Shown here in pieces: positions 1 through 7,945 of a stretch of 64,000 nucleotides of DNA. How positions within the stretch are numbered: position 1 is the first letter of the stretch; each line of letters starts with the position of its first letter. The position numbers were made by a program, and so were the translations under genes. Source of the stretch: Pseudobacillus wudalianchiensis (GTDB taxonomy: Bacteria; Bacillota; Bacilli; Bacillales; Domibacillaceae); the NCBI RefSeq assembly GCF_001685015.1, contig NZ_MAYT01000028.1, positions 124,001-188,000 on the forward strand, written 5' to 3'. The notes beneath the pieces are model-generated. The model worked only from the letters and a program-made list of their open reading frames with translations. It was not told where the DNA came from and did no database searches.

Positions 1-605
1 TCCCTTGTCAGATTTCCCTTTGCCAGCATTAACTCCTTAAACTTTTCTTCAGAAATAGAAGAGTGCTGTTTAACAAAATTCACTACACGCTCCTGCATCT
101 TATCTAAATACTCAAAGCTTTGCGGAACTCCAATCACAAGACCCGTCAGCCGAATTGGGTGAATGGTCATTGTGGCAGTCGAAGCAATAAACGAGTAATC
201 ACAAGAAACAGCAATCGGCACACCGATAGAATGGCCGCCTCCCAACACTATAGAAACAGTTGGTTTTGATAAAGAAGCAAGCATTTCAGAAATAGCGAGT
301 CCGGCTTCTACATCTCCTCCTACCGTATTTAAAACAATCAGCAGCCCTTTGATAGATGGGTTTTGTTCAATCGCCACAATTTGTGGAATAACATGCTCAT
401 ATTTGGTTGTTTTATTTTGCGGAGGCAGCTGCAGATGCCCCTCAATCTGTCCAATGATTGTTAAACAATGAACAGGAGAATCGTTTGAAAGCTGGGGAAC
501 GTTCGTCTGTCCAAGCTGCTGAATTTTTTCCATTAAAGCCGATTGATTTTTTTCCGTCTGCTCTTCCTGCTCTGTCTCTTCCATCGTTTTCTTTTCTATA
601 TCCAT
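1..605 (-). CDS. tepA: TepA, ClpP-like serine protease (3' end cut by window)
   Basis: Partial gene. About 201 codons are visible and the C-terminus lies beyond base 1; from memory the B. subtilis protein is about 245 aa. It belongs to the ClpP/crotonase-fold protease family, known as translocation-enhancing protein TepA. The serine motif GGGHSIGVP (Ser about residue 126) and a downstream His in TATMTIHP (about 149) are visible, after an acidic, Gln-rich N-terminus. The start at 605 is set by AAAGGAG at 615-621, 9 nt upstream. An ATG at 612 is in another frame and too close to that RBS. Its position next to rnjB matches B. subtilis. The function is inferred from the family and is poorly defined even there. 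Confidence 0.9.
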   Translation of the reverse strand, partial: MDIEKKTMEETEQEEQTEKNQSALMEKIQQLGQTNVPQLSNDSPVHCLTIIGQIEGHLQLPPQNKTTKYEHVIPQIVAIEQNPSIKGLLIVLNTVGGDVEAGLAISEMLASLSKPTVSIVLGGGHSIGVPIAVSCDYSFIASTATMTIHPIRLTGLVIGVPQSFEYLDKMQERVVNFVKQHSSISEEKFKELMLAKGNLTR

Positions 606-681
606 ATCCCATTGCTCCTTTCAAAGATGGCACACTCTGACACCTAGCTTGTATATGCATATTCTTTTCATCCGTGCTGAT

Positions 682-709
682 ATTATGCAAAAGGAACTTA
701 AGAGTGTAA
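682..709 (-). promoter_or_regulatory. Possible SigA promoter for tepA
   Basis: On the minus strand, TTACAC (704-709) and CATAAT (682-687) are separated by 16 nt. The site sits between the terminator at 713-740 and the tepA start, where a promoter would be needed. The match to consensus is only moderate. Confidence 0.35.
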
Positions 710-712
710 GAC

Positions 713-740
713 ATAAAAAAAATAAGCCCGAGGGCTTATT
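713..740 (-). terminator. Intrinsic terminator between rnjB and tepA
   Basis: On the minus strand an 8-9 bp stem (AATAAGCC / GGCTTATT, short CG-rich loop) is followed by a run of at least six T. It ends transcription from the rnjB side and separates tepA from it. Confidence 0.85.
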
Positions 741-810
741 TGAGAATGGAAATAAATGCTCATTTTCTTTATTGGACATTAGCATGCTTTCTTTTGAGAA
801 GCTTGCCAGA

Positions 811-1043
811 CACTAACGGCTCGAGATCATAAGCCATTCCGTCCAGAAAGTTAAAGAACAACCTTCCTGCCGGCTTGTCTTATGCTTGTCGCCGCTTAGC
901 GAGCGCCCTCCGCTTTTCTATTGTCTAGCTGCGGACGCTAGCGCATACGGCGGCTTCAAAATTTTTATCGGAGTCAAAGCACGACTCCAACAAAAATTTC
1001 TCCAACCACCTATTGCGCTGGACGAGCGCCCTCCGCTTTTCTA
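811..1043 (-). repeat. Interspersed-repeat-like element downstream of rnjB
   Basis: This non-coding stretch holds two copies of the 20-mer GAGCGCCCTCCGCTTTTCTA on the plus strand (901-920 and 1024-1043), 123 bp apart. Between them is a long hairpin: arms 959-975 and 983-999 pair at 14 of 17 positions. A smaller stem (CTAGC/GCTAG, near 925-942) is also visible. The copy at 1024-1043 contains the rnjB stop codon. On the minus strand the core reads AGAAAAGCGGAGGGCGCTCG. From memory this resembles a dispersed non-coding repeat seen between genes in several Bacillaceae, but only a genome search could confirm that. No ORF or transposase is associated with it. Confidence 0.6.
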
Positions 1044-2708
1044 AACTTCCATAATGATGGGCAGGATCATTGGGCGGCGTTTTGTTTTTTCGAATAGGAA
1101 AGAATTAAGCTGGTCTCTTATATCCTGCTTAATGCTTGACCAATCGAAAGATTCGCCAGCCATATTTTTTTCTACGATGTCGGTAATCAATTTTGTTGAC
1201 TGCTCCATTAACTTTTCTGATTCTCGGACATAGACAAACCCGCGAGAAATAATCTCTGGACCGGATACGATTCGTTTTTGTTTTTTGCTTAAAGTGATGA
1301 CAACAATGAAAATCCCGTCTTGGGAAAGAAGTTTACGATCTCTTAATACGATATTGCCGACATCGCCTACTCCGATTCCATCAATAAGTACATTGCCGGC
1401 AGTCACTTTTGAGCTCACACGCAATTTACCATTTTTATATTCAATGACATCCCCTTTTTCAGGGATATAAATATTCTCCGCTCGCACTCCCGTTTGTGAA
1501 GCCAGCTTGGCATGGGCTTTGAGCATACGGTATTCTCCCTGAACAGGAATGAAATAGCGCGGCTTCATTAAATTAAGCATAAATTTTAAATCTTCTTGAA
1601 AACCATGACCTGAAACATGGACTTTGCGATTGCCTGTTACAACATTTGCTCCAGAACGATAAAGAAGATTCACCGTTTTAGCCATTAACAGCTCTAATCC
1701 CGGCGAAGGTGTAGCCGTGATTAAAACGGTATCTCCTTCTTTAATTCTCACGTGCTTATTTGTGCCTTTGGCCATTTTTTGCAGGGCTTCGATCGGTTCT
1801 CCTTGGACACCAGTTGTTAAAATGACAATTTCATCTTCAGGATATTCACTAATTTCTTGCAAACTCACGAGGATATCTTCTTGAATATTCAAATAACCTA
1901 GCTTGATCGCCACGTCGTTCACACGCTGCATGCTCTTACCACTGACAGCTACTTTTCGGCCATTCTCATAAGCTGCATCGAACACCTGCTGGATACGAAT
2001 GAGGTTGGAAGCATACGAAGCGACAATGATCCGTCCTTTAGCCATATGAAAAGCATCCGATAATTGGCTGGCAATGACTTCTTCAGAAGTTGTATGGCCT
2101 GGACGCTCTGCTTCAGTAGAATCAGACAACAGCATAAAGACGCCACTTTGACCGATTTGCGCCATCTTCCCAATATCCGGTGCATACAGTCCTTTGGCTG
2201 CCTGGTCAAATTTAAATTCACCTGTGTGCACGATCGATCCTTCTGAAGTATGGATCACGACACCGACAGAATCCGGAATACTGTGAGTTGTACGGAAGAA
2301 AGTGACCTCTACCCCATCAAAACGAAGCTTTGTATCTGAATGAACCGTGTAATACTTTACTTCTTCTTTCACATTCTCTTCACGGAGCCGCATTTTGGCT
2401 AAAGCAATCGTCAGCTTTGTTCCGTAAACAGGCGCTTTAATTTTTTGCAATACGTAGCCTAACGAACCGATCGCATCTTCATGGCCGTGTGTTAGAAAGA
2501 TGCCTTTAATACGGTCCTTATTTTCAATTAAATATGAAATATCTGGGATGACAATATCGATGCCGAGCATTTCATTTTCTGGAAACATTAAACCGCTGTC
2601 TACCACGAAAATTTCCTCGTCCACCTCGATAACAGTCATGTTTTTCCCAATTTCCCCTACTCCGCCAAGCGGAATCACTTTGATCGTTTCATTTTTCTTC
2701 TTACTCAC
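1041..2708 (-). CDS. rnjB: Ribonuclease J2
   Basis: 555 aa metallo-beta-lactamase/beta-CASP ribonuclease that works with RNase J1 in mRNA decay and RNA maturation. The metal-binding motif is LTHGHEDAIG (about residues 72-81). RNase J1 carries HxHxDH; here the last His is Ala, consistent with the weaker catalytic role of J2. The rest of the beta-CASP fold and the C-terminus (ending RRPMILPIIMEV) look complete. The start is GTG with AGGAGG (2718-2723) 9 nt upstream. The TAG stop lies inside a repeat element. A good SigA-type promoter lies upstream, so the gene is probably transcribed independently of dapA. Confidence 0.92.
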   Translation of the reverse strand: MSKKKNETIKVIPLGGVGEIGKNMTVIEVDEEIFVVDSGLMFPENEMLGIDIVIPDISYLIENKDRIKGIFLTHGHEDAIGSLGYVLQKIKAPVYGTKLTIALAKMRLREENVKEEVKYYTVHSDTKLRFDGVEVTFFRTTHSIPDSVGVVIHTSEGSIVHTGEFKFDQAAKGLYAPDIGKMAQIGQSGVFMLLSDSTEAERPGHTTSEEVIASQLSDAFHMAKGRIIVASYASNLIRIQQVFDAAYENGRKVAVSGKSMQRVNDVAIKLGYLNIQEDILVSLQEISEYPEDEIVILTTGVQGEPIEALQKMAKGTNKHVRIKEGDTVLITATPSPGLELLMAKTVNLLYRSGANVVTGNRKVHVSGHGFQEDLKFMLNLMKPRYFIPVQGEYRMLKAHAKLASQTGVRAENIYIPEKGDVIEYKNGKLRVSSKVTAGNVLIDGIGVGDVGNIVLRDRKLLSQDGIFIVVITLSKKQKRIVSGPEIISRGFVYVRESEKLMEQSTKLITDIVEKNMAGESFDWSSIKQDIRDQLNSFLFEKTKRRPMILPIIMEV

Positions 2709-2760
2709 TATAAATTTCCTCCTATACTTAAGAACACCCGCCCCACATCACATTATGTTT

Positions 2761-2790
2761 ATTATAAAGGATGAAGGAAAGTAAAGCCAA
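2761..2790 (-). promoter_or_regulatory. SigA promoter for rnjB
   Basis: On the minus strand, TTGGCT (2785-2790) and TATAAT (2761-2766) are separated by 18 nt. The -10 is a perfect consensus. It lies between the dapA terminator and the rnjB RBS. Confidence 0.65.
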
Positions 2791-2830
2791 TACTATCTAT
2801 CCAGTAACAACTTTTATCTACCTTTCATAA

Positions 2831-2930
2831 TAAAAAATTCCCGCAAAGCAGCTCCTTGCTGAAATCAGAACAGAAAGAGCTTTCTGCAGCTGCCTCAGCC
2901 GGGAGACCGAACTTTTCGGGAATTTTTTTA
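2831..2930 (-). terminator. Long branched terminator after dapA
   Basis: On the minus strand a 12-bp outer stem (AAAAAATTCCCG / CGGGAATTTTTT; plus-strand arms 2832-2843 and 2917-2928) encloses about 73 nt. The enclosed part has its own stems: CAGAAAG/CTTTCTG at 2871-2886, and GGCAGCT pairing with AGCTGCT. The 3' arm runs straight into six T. It begins 3 nt after the dapA stop. It is much longer than a typical intrinsic terminator, but the location fits. Confidence 0.7.
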
Positions 2931-2932
2931 TG

Positions 2933-3796
2933 CTATATTAATTTTTGTAAAGCAGCACGCTCAGCTTCCGTAAGCGGAACGAGCGGCAAACGAACAGACC
3001 CCACGTCCATGCCTTTTAGCTGCAAGGCCGTCTTGACTGGCACTGGACTCGGAGCAGCAAATAATTGTTTAATCAGCGGTAAAAGCTGTTGGTGCATTTT
3101 GGCTGCTTGTTCGTGGTCACCGCTTAAGAAAGAAGAAACCATTTGCTGCATTTCATTGCCGACGACATGTGAAGCAACGGAGACAATACCGTCTCCTCCA
3201 ACAGAAAGAATCGGAAGCGTTAGACCATCGTCCCCACTATACACTTGGAAGTCGTCAACTGTGCCTGCAATAATTTCTGTTACTGCATCTAGATTGCCGC
3301 TTGCTTCTTTCACCGCGACAACATTAGGCAGTTTAGATAGCCTGATGATCGTTTCAGGCTCAATATTGACACTTGAACGCCCTGGAATATTATAAAGCAT
3401 TACCGGTAAAGAAGTTGCTGCTGCTATCGCTTTAAAATGCTGGTATAGCCCTTCTTGATTCGGTTTGTTGTAGTAAGGAGCAACGAGCATGATAGCGTCT
3501 ACCCCTGCATCTTCAGCTCTTTTCGTTAATTCAATGGACTGGCGTGTATTATTGCTGCCGGTTCCTGCCACAATAGGTACTCGTCCATCGGCTACCTTAA
3601 CTGTATGACGAAATAACGCAACTTTTTCTTCTGCAGTTAAAACAGGAGATTCTCCAGTTGTCCCTGCTACAACGAGTGAGTCTGTTCCGTTGTTGATTAA
3701 GTAGTTCACTAATTGAGTCGTTCTCTCAAAATCAACATTCTCTTTTGAGTCAAACGGCGTCACCATGGCGGTTGACACCCGACCGAAAGAAATCAT
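2933..3796 (-). CDS. dapA: 4-hydroxy-tetrahydrodipicolinate synthase
   Basis: Class I aldolase of the lysine/dipicolinate pathway. It condenses pyruvate with aspartate semialdehyde. About 287 aa, normal for the family. The Schiff-base lysine is in VVAVKEASG, the catalytic Tyr in MLYNIPGRSS, and the TTGES motif is present near residue 45. I chose the ATG at 3796 (protein begins MISFGRVSTAM): GGAGG at 3806-3810 is 9 nt away, whereas the ATG at 3802 is only about 3 nt from it. It ends the asd-dapG-dapA operon and provides the precursor used by DpaAB during sporulation. Confidence 0.94.
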   Translation of the reverse strand: MISFGRVSTAMVTPFDSKENVDFERTTQLVNYLINNGTDSLVVAGTTGESPVLTAEEKVALFRHTVKVADGRVPIVAGTGSNNTRQSIELTKRAEDAGVDAIMLVAPYYNKPNQEGLYQHFKAIAAATSLPVMLYNIPGRSSVNIEPETIIRLSKLPNVVAVKEASGNLDAVTEIIAGTVDDFQVYSGDDGLTLPILSVGGDGIVSVASHVVGNEMQQMVSSFLSGDHEQAAKMHQQLLPLIKQLFAAPSPVPVKTALQLKGMDVGSVRLPLVPLTEAERAALQKLI

Positions 3797-3824
3797 ACTC
3801 ATTTTCCTCCTTCAAACAGCCGGC

Positions 3825-5063
3825 TTAGTTATTTTCGTATTCAAATTGATCCTCATGTAAAAGAAAAGCGTCGTGAAGCGCATTAACAGCCGTAACGAGC
3901 TCTTCATCTTTTACGAGCACCCATATCGTTGTGTGACTATCAGCAGATTGCAAGATGCCGACGCCTTTCTCAGCTAGAGCAGTAACAATTTTGGACGTTA
4001 CACCTGGTACGCCTGTCATGCCAGCCCCGACAACTGATACTTTTGCACAGTTTTTCTCTACTTCAGGCTCATAACCCATTTCTCTTAAGACGACAACGGC
4101 CCGGTCCACTCGATCACCAGCAACGGTATACACAACACCCGTCGGAGAAATATTAATAAAGTCGACGCTGATCTTCTCATTCGCCATTGCTTTAAATACT
4201 TCTGACTGTAGGTTATATTGATCCTTTTTCGCCTGTACTTTAATTTGAGCAATATTGCTTACATGGGCGATTCCTGTCACAAGACGCTCACGGATATCTG
4301 GTCCCTGATCCGGCTTTGCAATAGACGTAACAAGCGTACCAATTCCATCAGAATGAGTAGAACGAATACGCATTGGCACTTTTGCCTGCATAGCGATTTC
4401 TACTGCACGAGGATGAATAACCTTCGCTCCTTGATAAGCCATGTTACACACTTCATTATAGGTCACAACAGAAAGCGGCCGCGCCTTAGTCGCAATGCGC
4501 GGATCAGCTGTCATAATCCCTTCCACATCGGTAAAGATATCTACCCATTCTGCCTGTAAAGCAGCGCCGAGAGCAGCAGCCGACGTGTCGCTCCCCCCAC
4601 GTCCGATGGTAGTCACGTCCCCCGTCTTAGCCGCTCCTTGGAAACCGGCAACGACGACAACATCATGTGAGTGGAGAGTTTTCAATAAGCGGTCACACTT
4701 CATTTCAAGGATCTTAGCATTCGTATGGTCATCATTTGTTACAAACCCTGCTTGAGCACCCGTCATAGCACAGGCTTTAATATTATGTTCTAACAACATG
4801 TTTGTAAAAACGAGACTTGATATAACTTCACCACAAGAAAGAAGCATATCTTGCTCTCTCGTTGTCAATTTCATCTCTGTTCCGTTTACTAGAGATAAGA
4901 GAGTATCTGTTGCGTAAGGATCACCTTGACGTCCCATCGCAGAAACAACAACCACAACTTTGTACCCTTCTTTAATCGCTGATTCAATATGCCGCTTGGC
5001 ATGGTGGCGCGATTCTTCATTGCGAACCGATGTGCCTCCGAACTTTTGTACGATAACTTTCAC
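3825..5063 (-). CDS. dapG: Aspartokinase I
   Basis: Aspartate kinase, the first step of the aspartate-family pathway (412 aa from the chosen start). The N-terminal kinase motif KFGGTSV, the IGRGGSDTSA motif and the FTDVEGI motif are all visible, followed by two C-terminal ACT regulatory domains. The start is GTG at 5063, because AGAGGT (5071-5076) is 7 nt upstream; an in-frame GTG at 5072 overlaps that RBS. In B. subtilis this isozyme is meso-diaminopimelate sensitive. That property is inferred here from synteny with asd and dapA. Confidence 0.93.
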   Translation of the reverse strand: MKVIVQKFGGTSVRNEESRHHAKRHIESAIKEGYKVVVVVSAMGRQGDPYATDTLLSLVNGTEMKLTTREQDMLLSCGEVISSLVFTNMLLEHNIKACAMTGAQAGFVTNDDHTNAKILEMKCDRLLKTLHSHDVVVVAGFQGAAKTGDVTTIGRGGSDTSAAALGAALQAEWVDIFTDVEGIMTADPRIATKARPLSVVTYNEVCNMAYQGAKVIHPRAVEIAMQAKVPMRIRSTHSDGIGTLVTSIAKPDQGPDIRERLVTGIAHVSNIAQIKVQAKKDQYNLQSEVFKAMANEKISVDFINISPTGVVYTVAGDRVDRAVVVLREMGYEPEVEKNCAKVSVVGAGMTGVPGVTSKIVTALAEKGVGILQSADSHTTIWVLVKDEELVTAVNALHDAFLLHEDQFEYENN

Positions 5064-5104
5064 TATAAACACCTCTGCATTTCTGTGGTGAGATCATCCA
5101 ACGA

Positions 5105-6157
5105 TTACTTTTCCTTTACGATCTCCATCTCAATCAACGTTTCAGCAATTTGAACAGAATTCCAAGCAGCGCCTTTGAGAAGATTATCAGAAACCACCCA
5201 CATATGGAAGCCTGTATCTTGATCTAAGTCTTTACGCACACGTCCAACGAATACTTCTTTTTTACCGACACATTGTGCAGGCATTGGATATACTTGTTCA
5301 TCTGGATTATCTTGCAGGACTACTCCTGGTGCATCCTTTAATTTACCTTTAATATCAGCTGCAGTTAATCCTTGAGTCTCTACTTCAAAATAAACAGACT
5401 CTGAGTGACCAGTTTCTACAGGAAGACGTACACACGTAGCCGCTACACTAAGCTCAGGCATATGCATAATTTTCTTTGTTTCATTGATCATTTTCATTTC
5501 TTCGAATGTAAATCCGTTTTCTTGGAATTTATCAATTTGAGGAATAGCATTAAAAGCGATCTGATAATGCTTTTTGTCACTTCCTACTGGCAATAGTTCT
5601 GGTGTTACTTCTTTGCCATCAAGAAGAGACTGAGTTTGGCTGTACATTTCATTGATAGCTTGTGCTCCTGCGCCAGATACCGCCTGATAAGTAGAAACAA
5701 TCACTTTTTTCAAGCCATATGATTGACGAATTGGCTCAAGTGCCGCTACCATTTGAATCGTTGAACAGTTTGGATTAGCGATGATGCCATTATGCTTTCT
5801 TAAATCCTCTTTATTTACTTCTGGCACAACAAGCGGGACATTTTCATCCATGCGGTAAGCGCTTGTGTTATCTACAACAACCGCTCCTCGTTTTACTGCT
5901 TCTGGAGCAAGCTGTTTTGAGATGCTGCCTCCTGCACTAAATAAAGCAATGTCGACCCCTTCAAAACTCTCCGGCTTTGCTTCTTGTACAATAACTTCCT
6001 CACCTTTATAAAAAAGTGCTTTTCCTGCCGAACGCGCAGATGAAAGCAATGTTAATTGACGGATTGGAAACTCTCTTTCTTCTAATGTTTTTAGCATTTG
6101 TTGGCCAACTGCGCCAGTTGCACCTACGAGAGCGATGTGAAACCCTTTTGTACTCAT
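5105..6157 (-). CDS. asd: Aspartate-semialdehyde dehydrogenase
   Basis: NADP-dependent reduction of aspartyl phosphate to aspartate semialdehyde. 350 aa from the ATG at 6157 (protein [18 protein letters not shown]). The Rossmann motif [11 protein letters not shown] and the catalytic Cys in [10 protein letters not shown] are present. RBS AAAGGGG lies about 10 nt upstream. A 23-codon upstream extension in the same frame lacks an RBS and is not conserved in character, so I left it out. First gene of asd-dapG-dapA. Confidence 0.94.
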   Translation of the reverse strand: MSTKGFHIALVGATGAVGQQMLKTLEEREFPIRQLTLLSSARSAGKALFYKGEEVIVQEAKPESFEGVDIALFSAGGSISKQLAPEAVKRGAVVVDNTSAYRMDENVPLVVPEVNKEDLRKHNGIIANPNCSTIQMVAALEPIRQSYGLKKVIVSTYQAVSGAGAQAINEMYSQTQSLLDGKEVTPELLPVGSDKKHYQIAFNAIPQIDKFQENGFTFEEMKMINETKKIMHMPELSVAATCVRLPVETGHSESVYFEVETQGLTAADIKGKLKDAPGVVLQDNPDEQVYPMPAQCVGKKEVFVGRVRKDLDQDTGFHMWVVSDNLLKGAAWNSVQIAETLIEMEIVKEK

Positions 6158-6269
6158 TTTTCTTTTTCCCCTTTCAAATTCCCTATGAACAAATAAACTT
6201 GTGCATATGTAATAGTTTTTAAACAATATTAAATAGTTAAAAAAATGGAATAGCCTTTTAATAGCTACT

Positions 6270-6278
6270 ATTTTATCA
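6270..6278 (-). promoter_or_regulatory. Possible extended -10 promoter for asd-dapG-dapA
   Basis: On the minus strand the sequence TGATAAAAT gives a TGn extended -10 with TAAAAT. No good -35 sits at 17 nt. The 186-nt gap between dpaB and asd (6158-6343) shows no lysine-riboswitch-like fold that I can recognise. It starts with a pyrimidine-rich run but no clear terminator. Confidence 0.4.
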
Positions 6279-6343
6279 CATTAAAGTTCGAAAAGAGCAA
6301 CAAAATGCTGAGTTCTAAAAAAAAGAGAAAAAAGGGGGAGAAA

Positions 6344-6943
6344 TTAACTCCCGTAACGGAATCGCTCAATAATAACTGGCTGTAATTGTTTTCCTCCTAA
6401 GGCTGCTTCAATCGTTTCTGGCAGACTCTCCATTCTTGCCACCATAGAATTTGGTTTTTTCTCTGGATCATCCTGACCAAACGGGATAAAGAAAATATTT
6501 TTTACTGGCATCAGCCTCATAATATTCATGCCATTTAATCCGAGAGCATCATTCGTTGAAATACCGAGAACCACTGGTCTTAAATTTCGCAGCGTTGCTT
6601 TAGCAGCCATTAAAACCGGGGAATCTGTCATTGCATTCGCTAATTTACTAAGCGAATTTCCCGTGATCGGGGCAATCACCATACAATCGAGCGGCGTTTT
6701 CGGACCGAGCGGCTCAGCTTCTACAATCGAATCAATGACCTTTTTTGCTGTTGCCTCTTCGATTTTCTTCACCCATTCGCCGGCTTCACCAAAGCGCGTG
6801 CCGGTTCCTTTCATCGTCGCTGTTACAATAGGCACTACATCCGCCCCAAGCTCTACTAGCTTCTTAATCTGTGGAAACACTTCTTCATACGTACAATGAG
6901 AACCCGTAATCCCAAATCCAATTCGTTTCCCTTTTAGTGACAT
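6344..6943 (-). CDS. dpaB: Dipicolinate synthase subunit B
   Basis: 199 aa flavoprotein-like subunit (SpoVFB) that, with DpaA, oxidises dihydrodipicolinate to dipicolinic acid in the mother cell for spore core dehydration. The motif FGITGSHCTYEE near the N-terminus, the central segment MVIAPITGNSLSKLANAMTD and the segment GISTNDALGLN are characteristic of the flavoprotein/HFCD fold. The ATG is preceded by AAAGGAGA and lies 3 nt after the dpaA stop, so the two are cotranscribed and probably coupled. Confidence 0.94.
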   Translation of the reverse strand: MSLKGKRIGFGITGSHCTYEEVFPQIKKLVELGADVVPIVTATMKGTGTRFGEAGEWVKKIEEATAKKVIDSIVEAEPLGPKTPLDCMVIAPITGNSLSKLANAMTDSPVLMAAKATLRNLRPVVLGISTNDALGLNGMNIMRLMPVKNIFFIPFGQDDPEKKPNSMVARMESLPETIEAALGGKQLQPVIIERFRYGS

Positions 6944-6946
6944 CGT

Positions 6947-7840
6947 TCAATCTCCTTTCATCATGTCGATATCTTTTAACAGGTCTGTTATGACACCTGC
7001 TAAAATCTGACCTGCTGTTTTTGGGGCGACGATTCCTGGCAGCCCTAGAGCAAGGATCGATTTTATGCCTCTCTTTTTAGCAAATTGAAAATCGGTTCCA
7101 CCCGGTTTGGAAGCTAGATCGATGATGAGGGTATGTGGTTTCATTTTGGCAATGGCCTGTGCTGTGATCACTAAAGAAGGAATCGTATTAATAATAATGT
7201 CGAGAGACTCTGCTTCTTTAGGAAGCTCATCAATCGAAAATGGTGTCAGCCCCATTTCAATAGCTCTTGCTAAATGTTCACTTCTCCTTGCACCAAGCTT
7301 TACATTCGCTCCTAAGCTATCGAATGTTCTCGCTACGCTCATCCCCACTCTCCCCATGCCAAGAACAGCCACAGTCGAACCGTGTATCGTAAAATCTGTA
7401 TGCTGGATCGCCATCATAACCGCCCCTTCAGCTGTAGGGATGGAGTTGTAAATGGCTACATCATCTCGATCAAGCAGCCGAATCAGTTTTTTTCCTGTCT
7501 GCTCGGCTAGTTTTGTCAAAGCGGTCGGACTAATTCCGGTAAATACCACACAGTGATCCGGTGTTCTCGCAAGCATATCTTTTGTTAAGCGGAGATGATG
7601 AGGTGAAAAAACCGTTTCGACTTCACCTGTCGACTGCAAGCCAGCTACAGGCAAAACAATGACATCTAATTCATTAAAGGGCAGCTCTTCTAGCTTTTCT
7701 TTCACAGCACCGGCAAAGCTTTGTTCTAGCTGATCAAATCCCACCAGGTAGACTTTTGCATCTAGTTCCGTTAATTTACGAATGATTTCAAGCTGGCGGG
7801 CATCTCCGCCTAATACTGCCACTTGGAGTCCAGTAAGCAC
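6947..7840 (-). CDS. dpaA: Dipicolinate synthase subunit A
   Basis: About 297 aa NAD(P)-binding subunit (SpoVFA) of dipicolinate synthase. A Rossmann motif VAVLGMGRVGMSVART sits in the middle of the protein, after an N-terminal segment VLGGDARQLEIIRKL typical of the family. I prefer the GTG at 7840 (protein VLTGLQVAVLGG) because it matches the known N-terminus of the family and has GGAAGGTG 6 nt upstream. A GTG at 7849 is in frame and possible. A SigK-like promoter lies directly upstream. Confidence 0.93.
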   Translation of the reverse strand: MLTGLQVAVLGGDARQLEIIRKLTELDAKVYLVGFDQLEQSFAGAVKEKLEELPFNELDVIVLPVAGLQSTGEVETVFSPHHLRLTKDMLARTPDHCVVFTGISPTALTKLAEQTGKKLIRLLDRDDVAIYNSIPTAEGAVMMAIQHTDFTIHGSTVAVLGMGRVGMSVARTFDSLGANVKLGARRSEHLARAIEMGLTPFSIDELPKEAESLDIIINTIPSLVITAQAIAKMKPHTLIIDLASKPGGTDFQFAKKRGIKSILALGLPGIVAPKTAGQILAGVITDLLKDIDMMKGD

Positions 7841-7872
7841 CGTTTTCACCTTCCCTTTCCTTCTCGCTTCTA

Positions 7873-7900
7873 CATTGTATGAAAAAATAAAATTTCGGTG
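7873..7900 (-). promoter_or_regulatory. SigK-type promoter for dpaAB
   Basis: On the minus strand, CACC (7897-7900) and CATACAATG (7873-7881) are separated by 15 nt. These match the SigK consensus mACm and CATAnnnTA except for the last base. dpaAB (spoVF) is known to be SigK-controlled in B. subtilis. The site lies between the mlpA terminator and dpaA. Confidence 0.65.
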
Positions 7901-7908
7901 AAATGAAT

Positions 7909-7940
7909 AAAAAAATCCCTTGCAAAATGCAAGGGATTTA
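7909..7940 (-). terminator. Intrinsic terminator after mlpA
   Basis: On the minus strand the stem AAATCCCTTGCA / TGCAAGGGATTT is followed by seven T, 5 nt past the mlpA stop. It isolates dpaAB from vegetative read-through. Confidence 0.9.
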
Positions 7941-7945
7941 GAGTG

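Noticed and set aside
442-714. Minus-strand 90-codon ORF covering the tepA start
   Set aside because: It is a shifted frame over the true tepA N-terminus. The RBS at 615-621 fits the ATG at 605 in the TepA frame, which continues to the window edge with clear ClpP-like motifs. So it is neither a frameshift nor a separate gene.
2831-2930. T-box or other riboswitch upstream of rnjB
   Set aside because: No T-box sequence or specifier loop is visible. The closing stem runs into a T-run right after dapA, and a SigA promoter for rnjB lies downstream of it, so a terminator explains it better.
2856-3395. Plus-strand 179-codon ORF opposite dapA
   Set aside because: It is an antisense shadow of dapA codons, with no RBS and a Ser/Cys-rich translation. 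The same reasoning removes every other plus-strand ORF in the window.
6158-6343. Lysine riboswitch upstream of asd-dapG-dapA
   Set aside because: I could not find the conserved L-box helices or a terminator before asd, and the region is plain AT-rich sequence.
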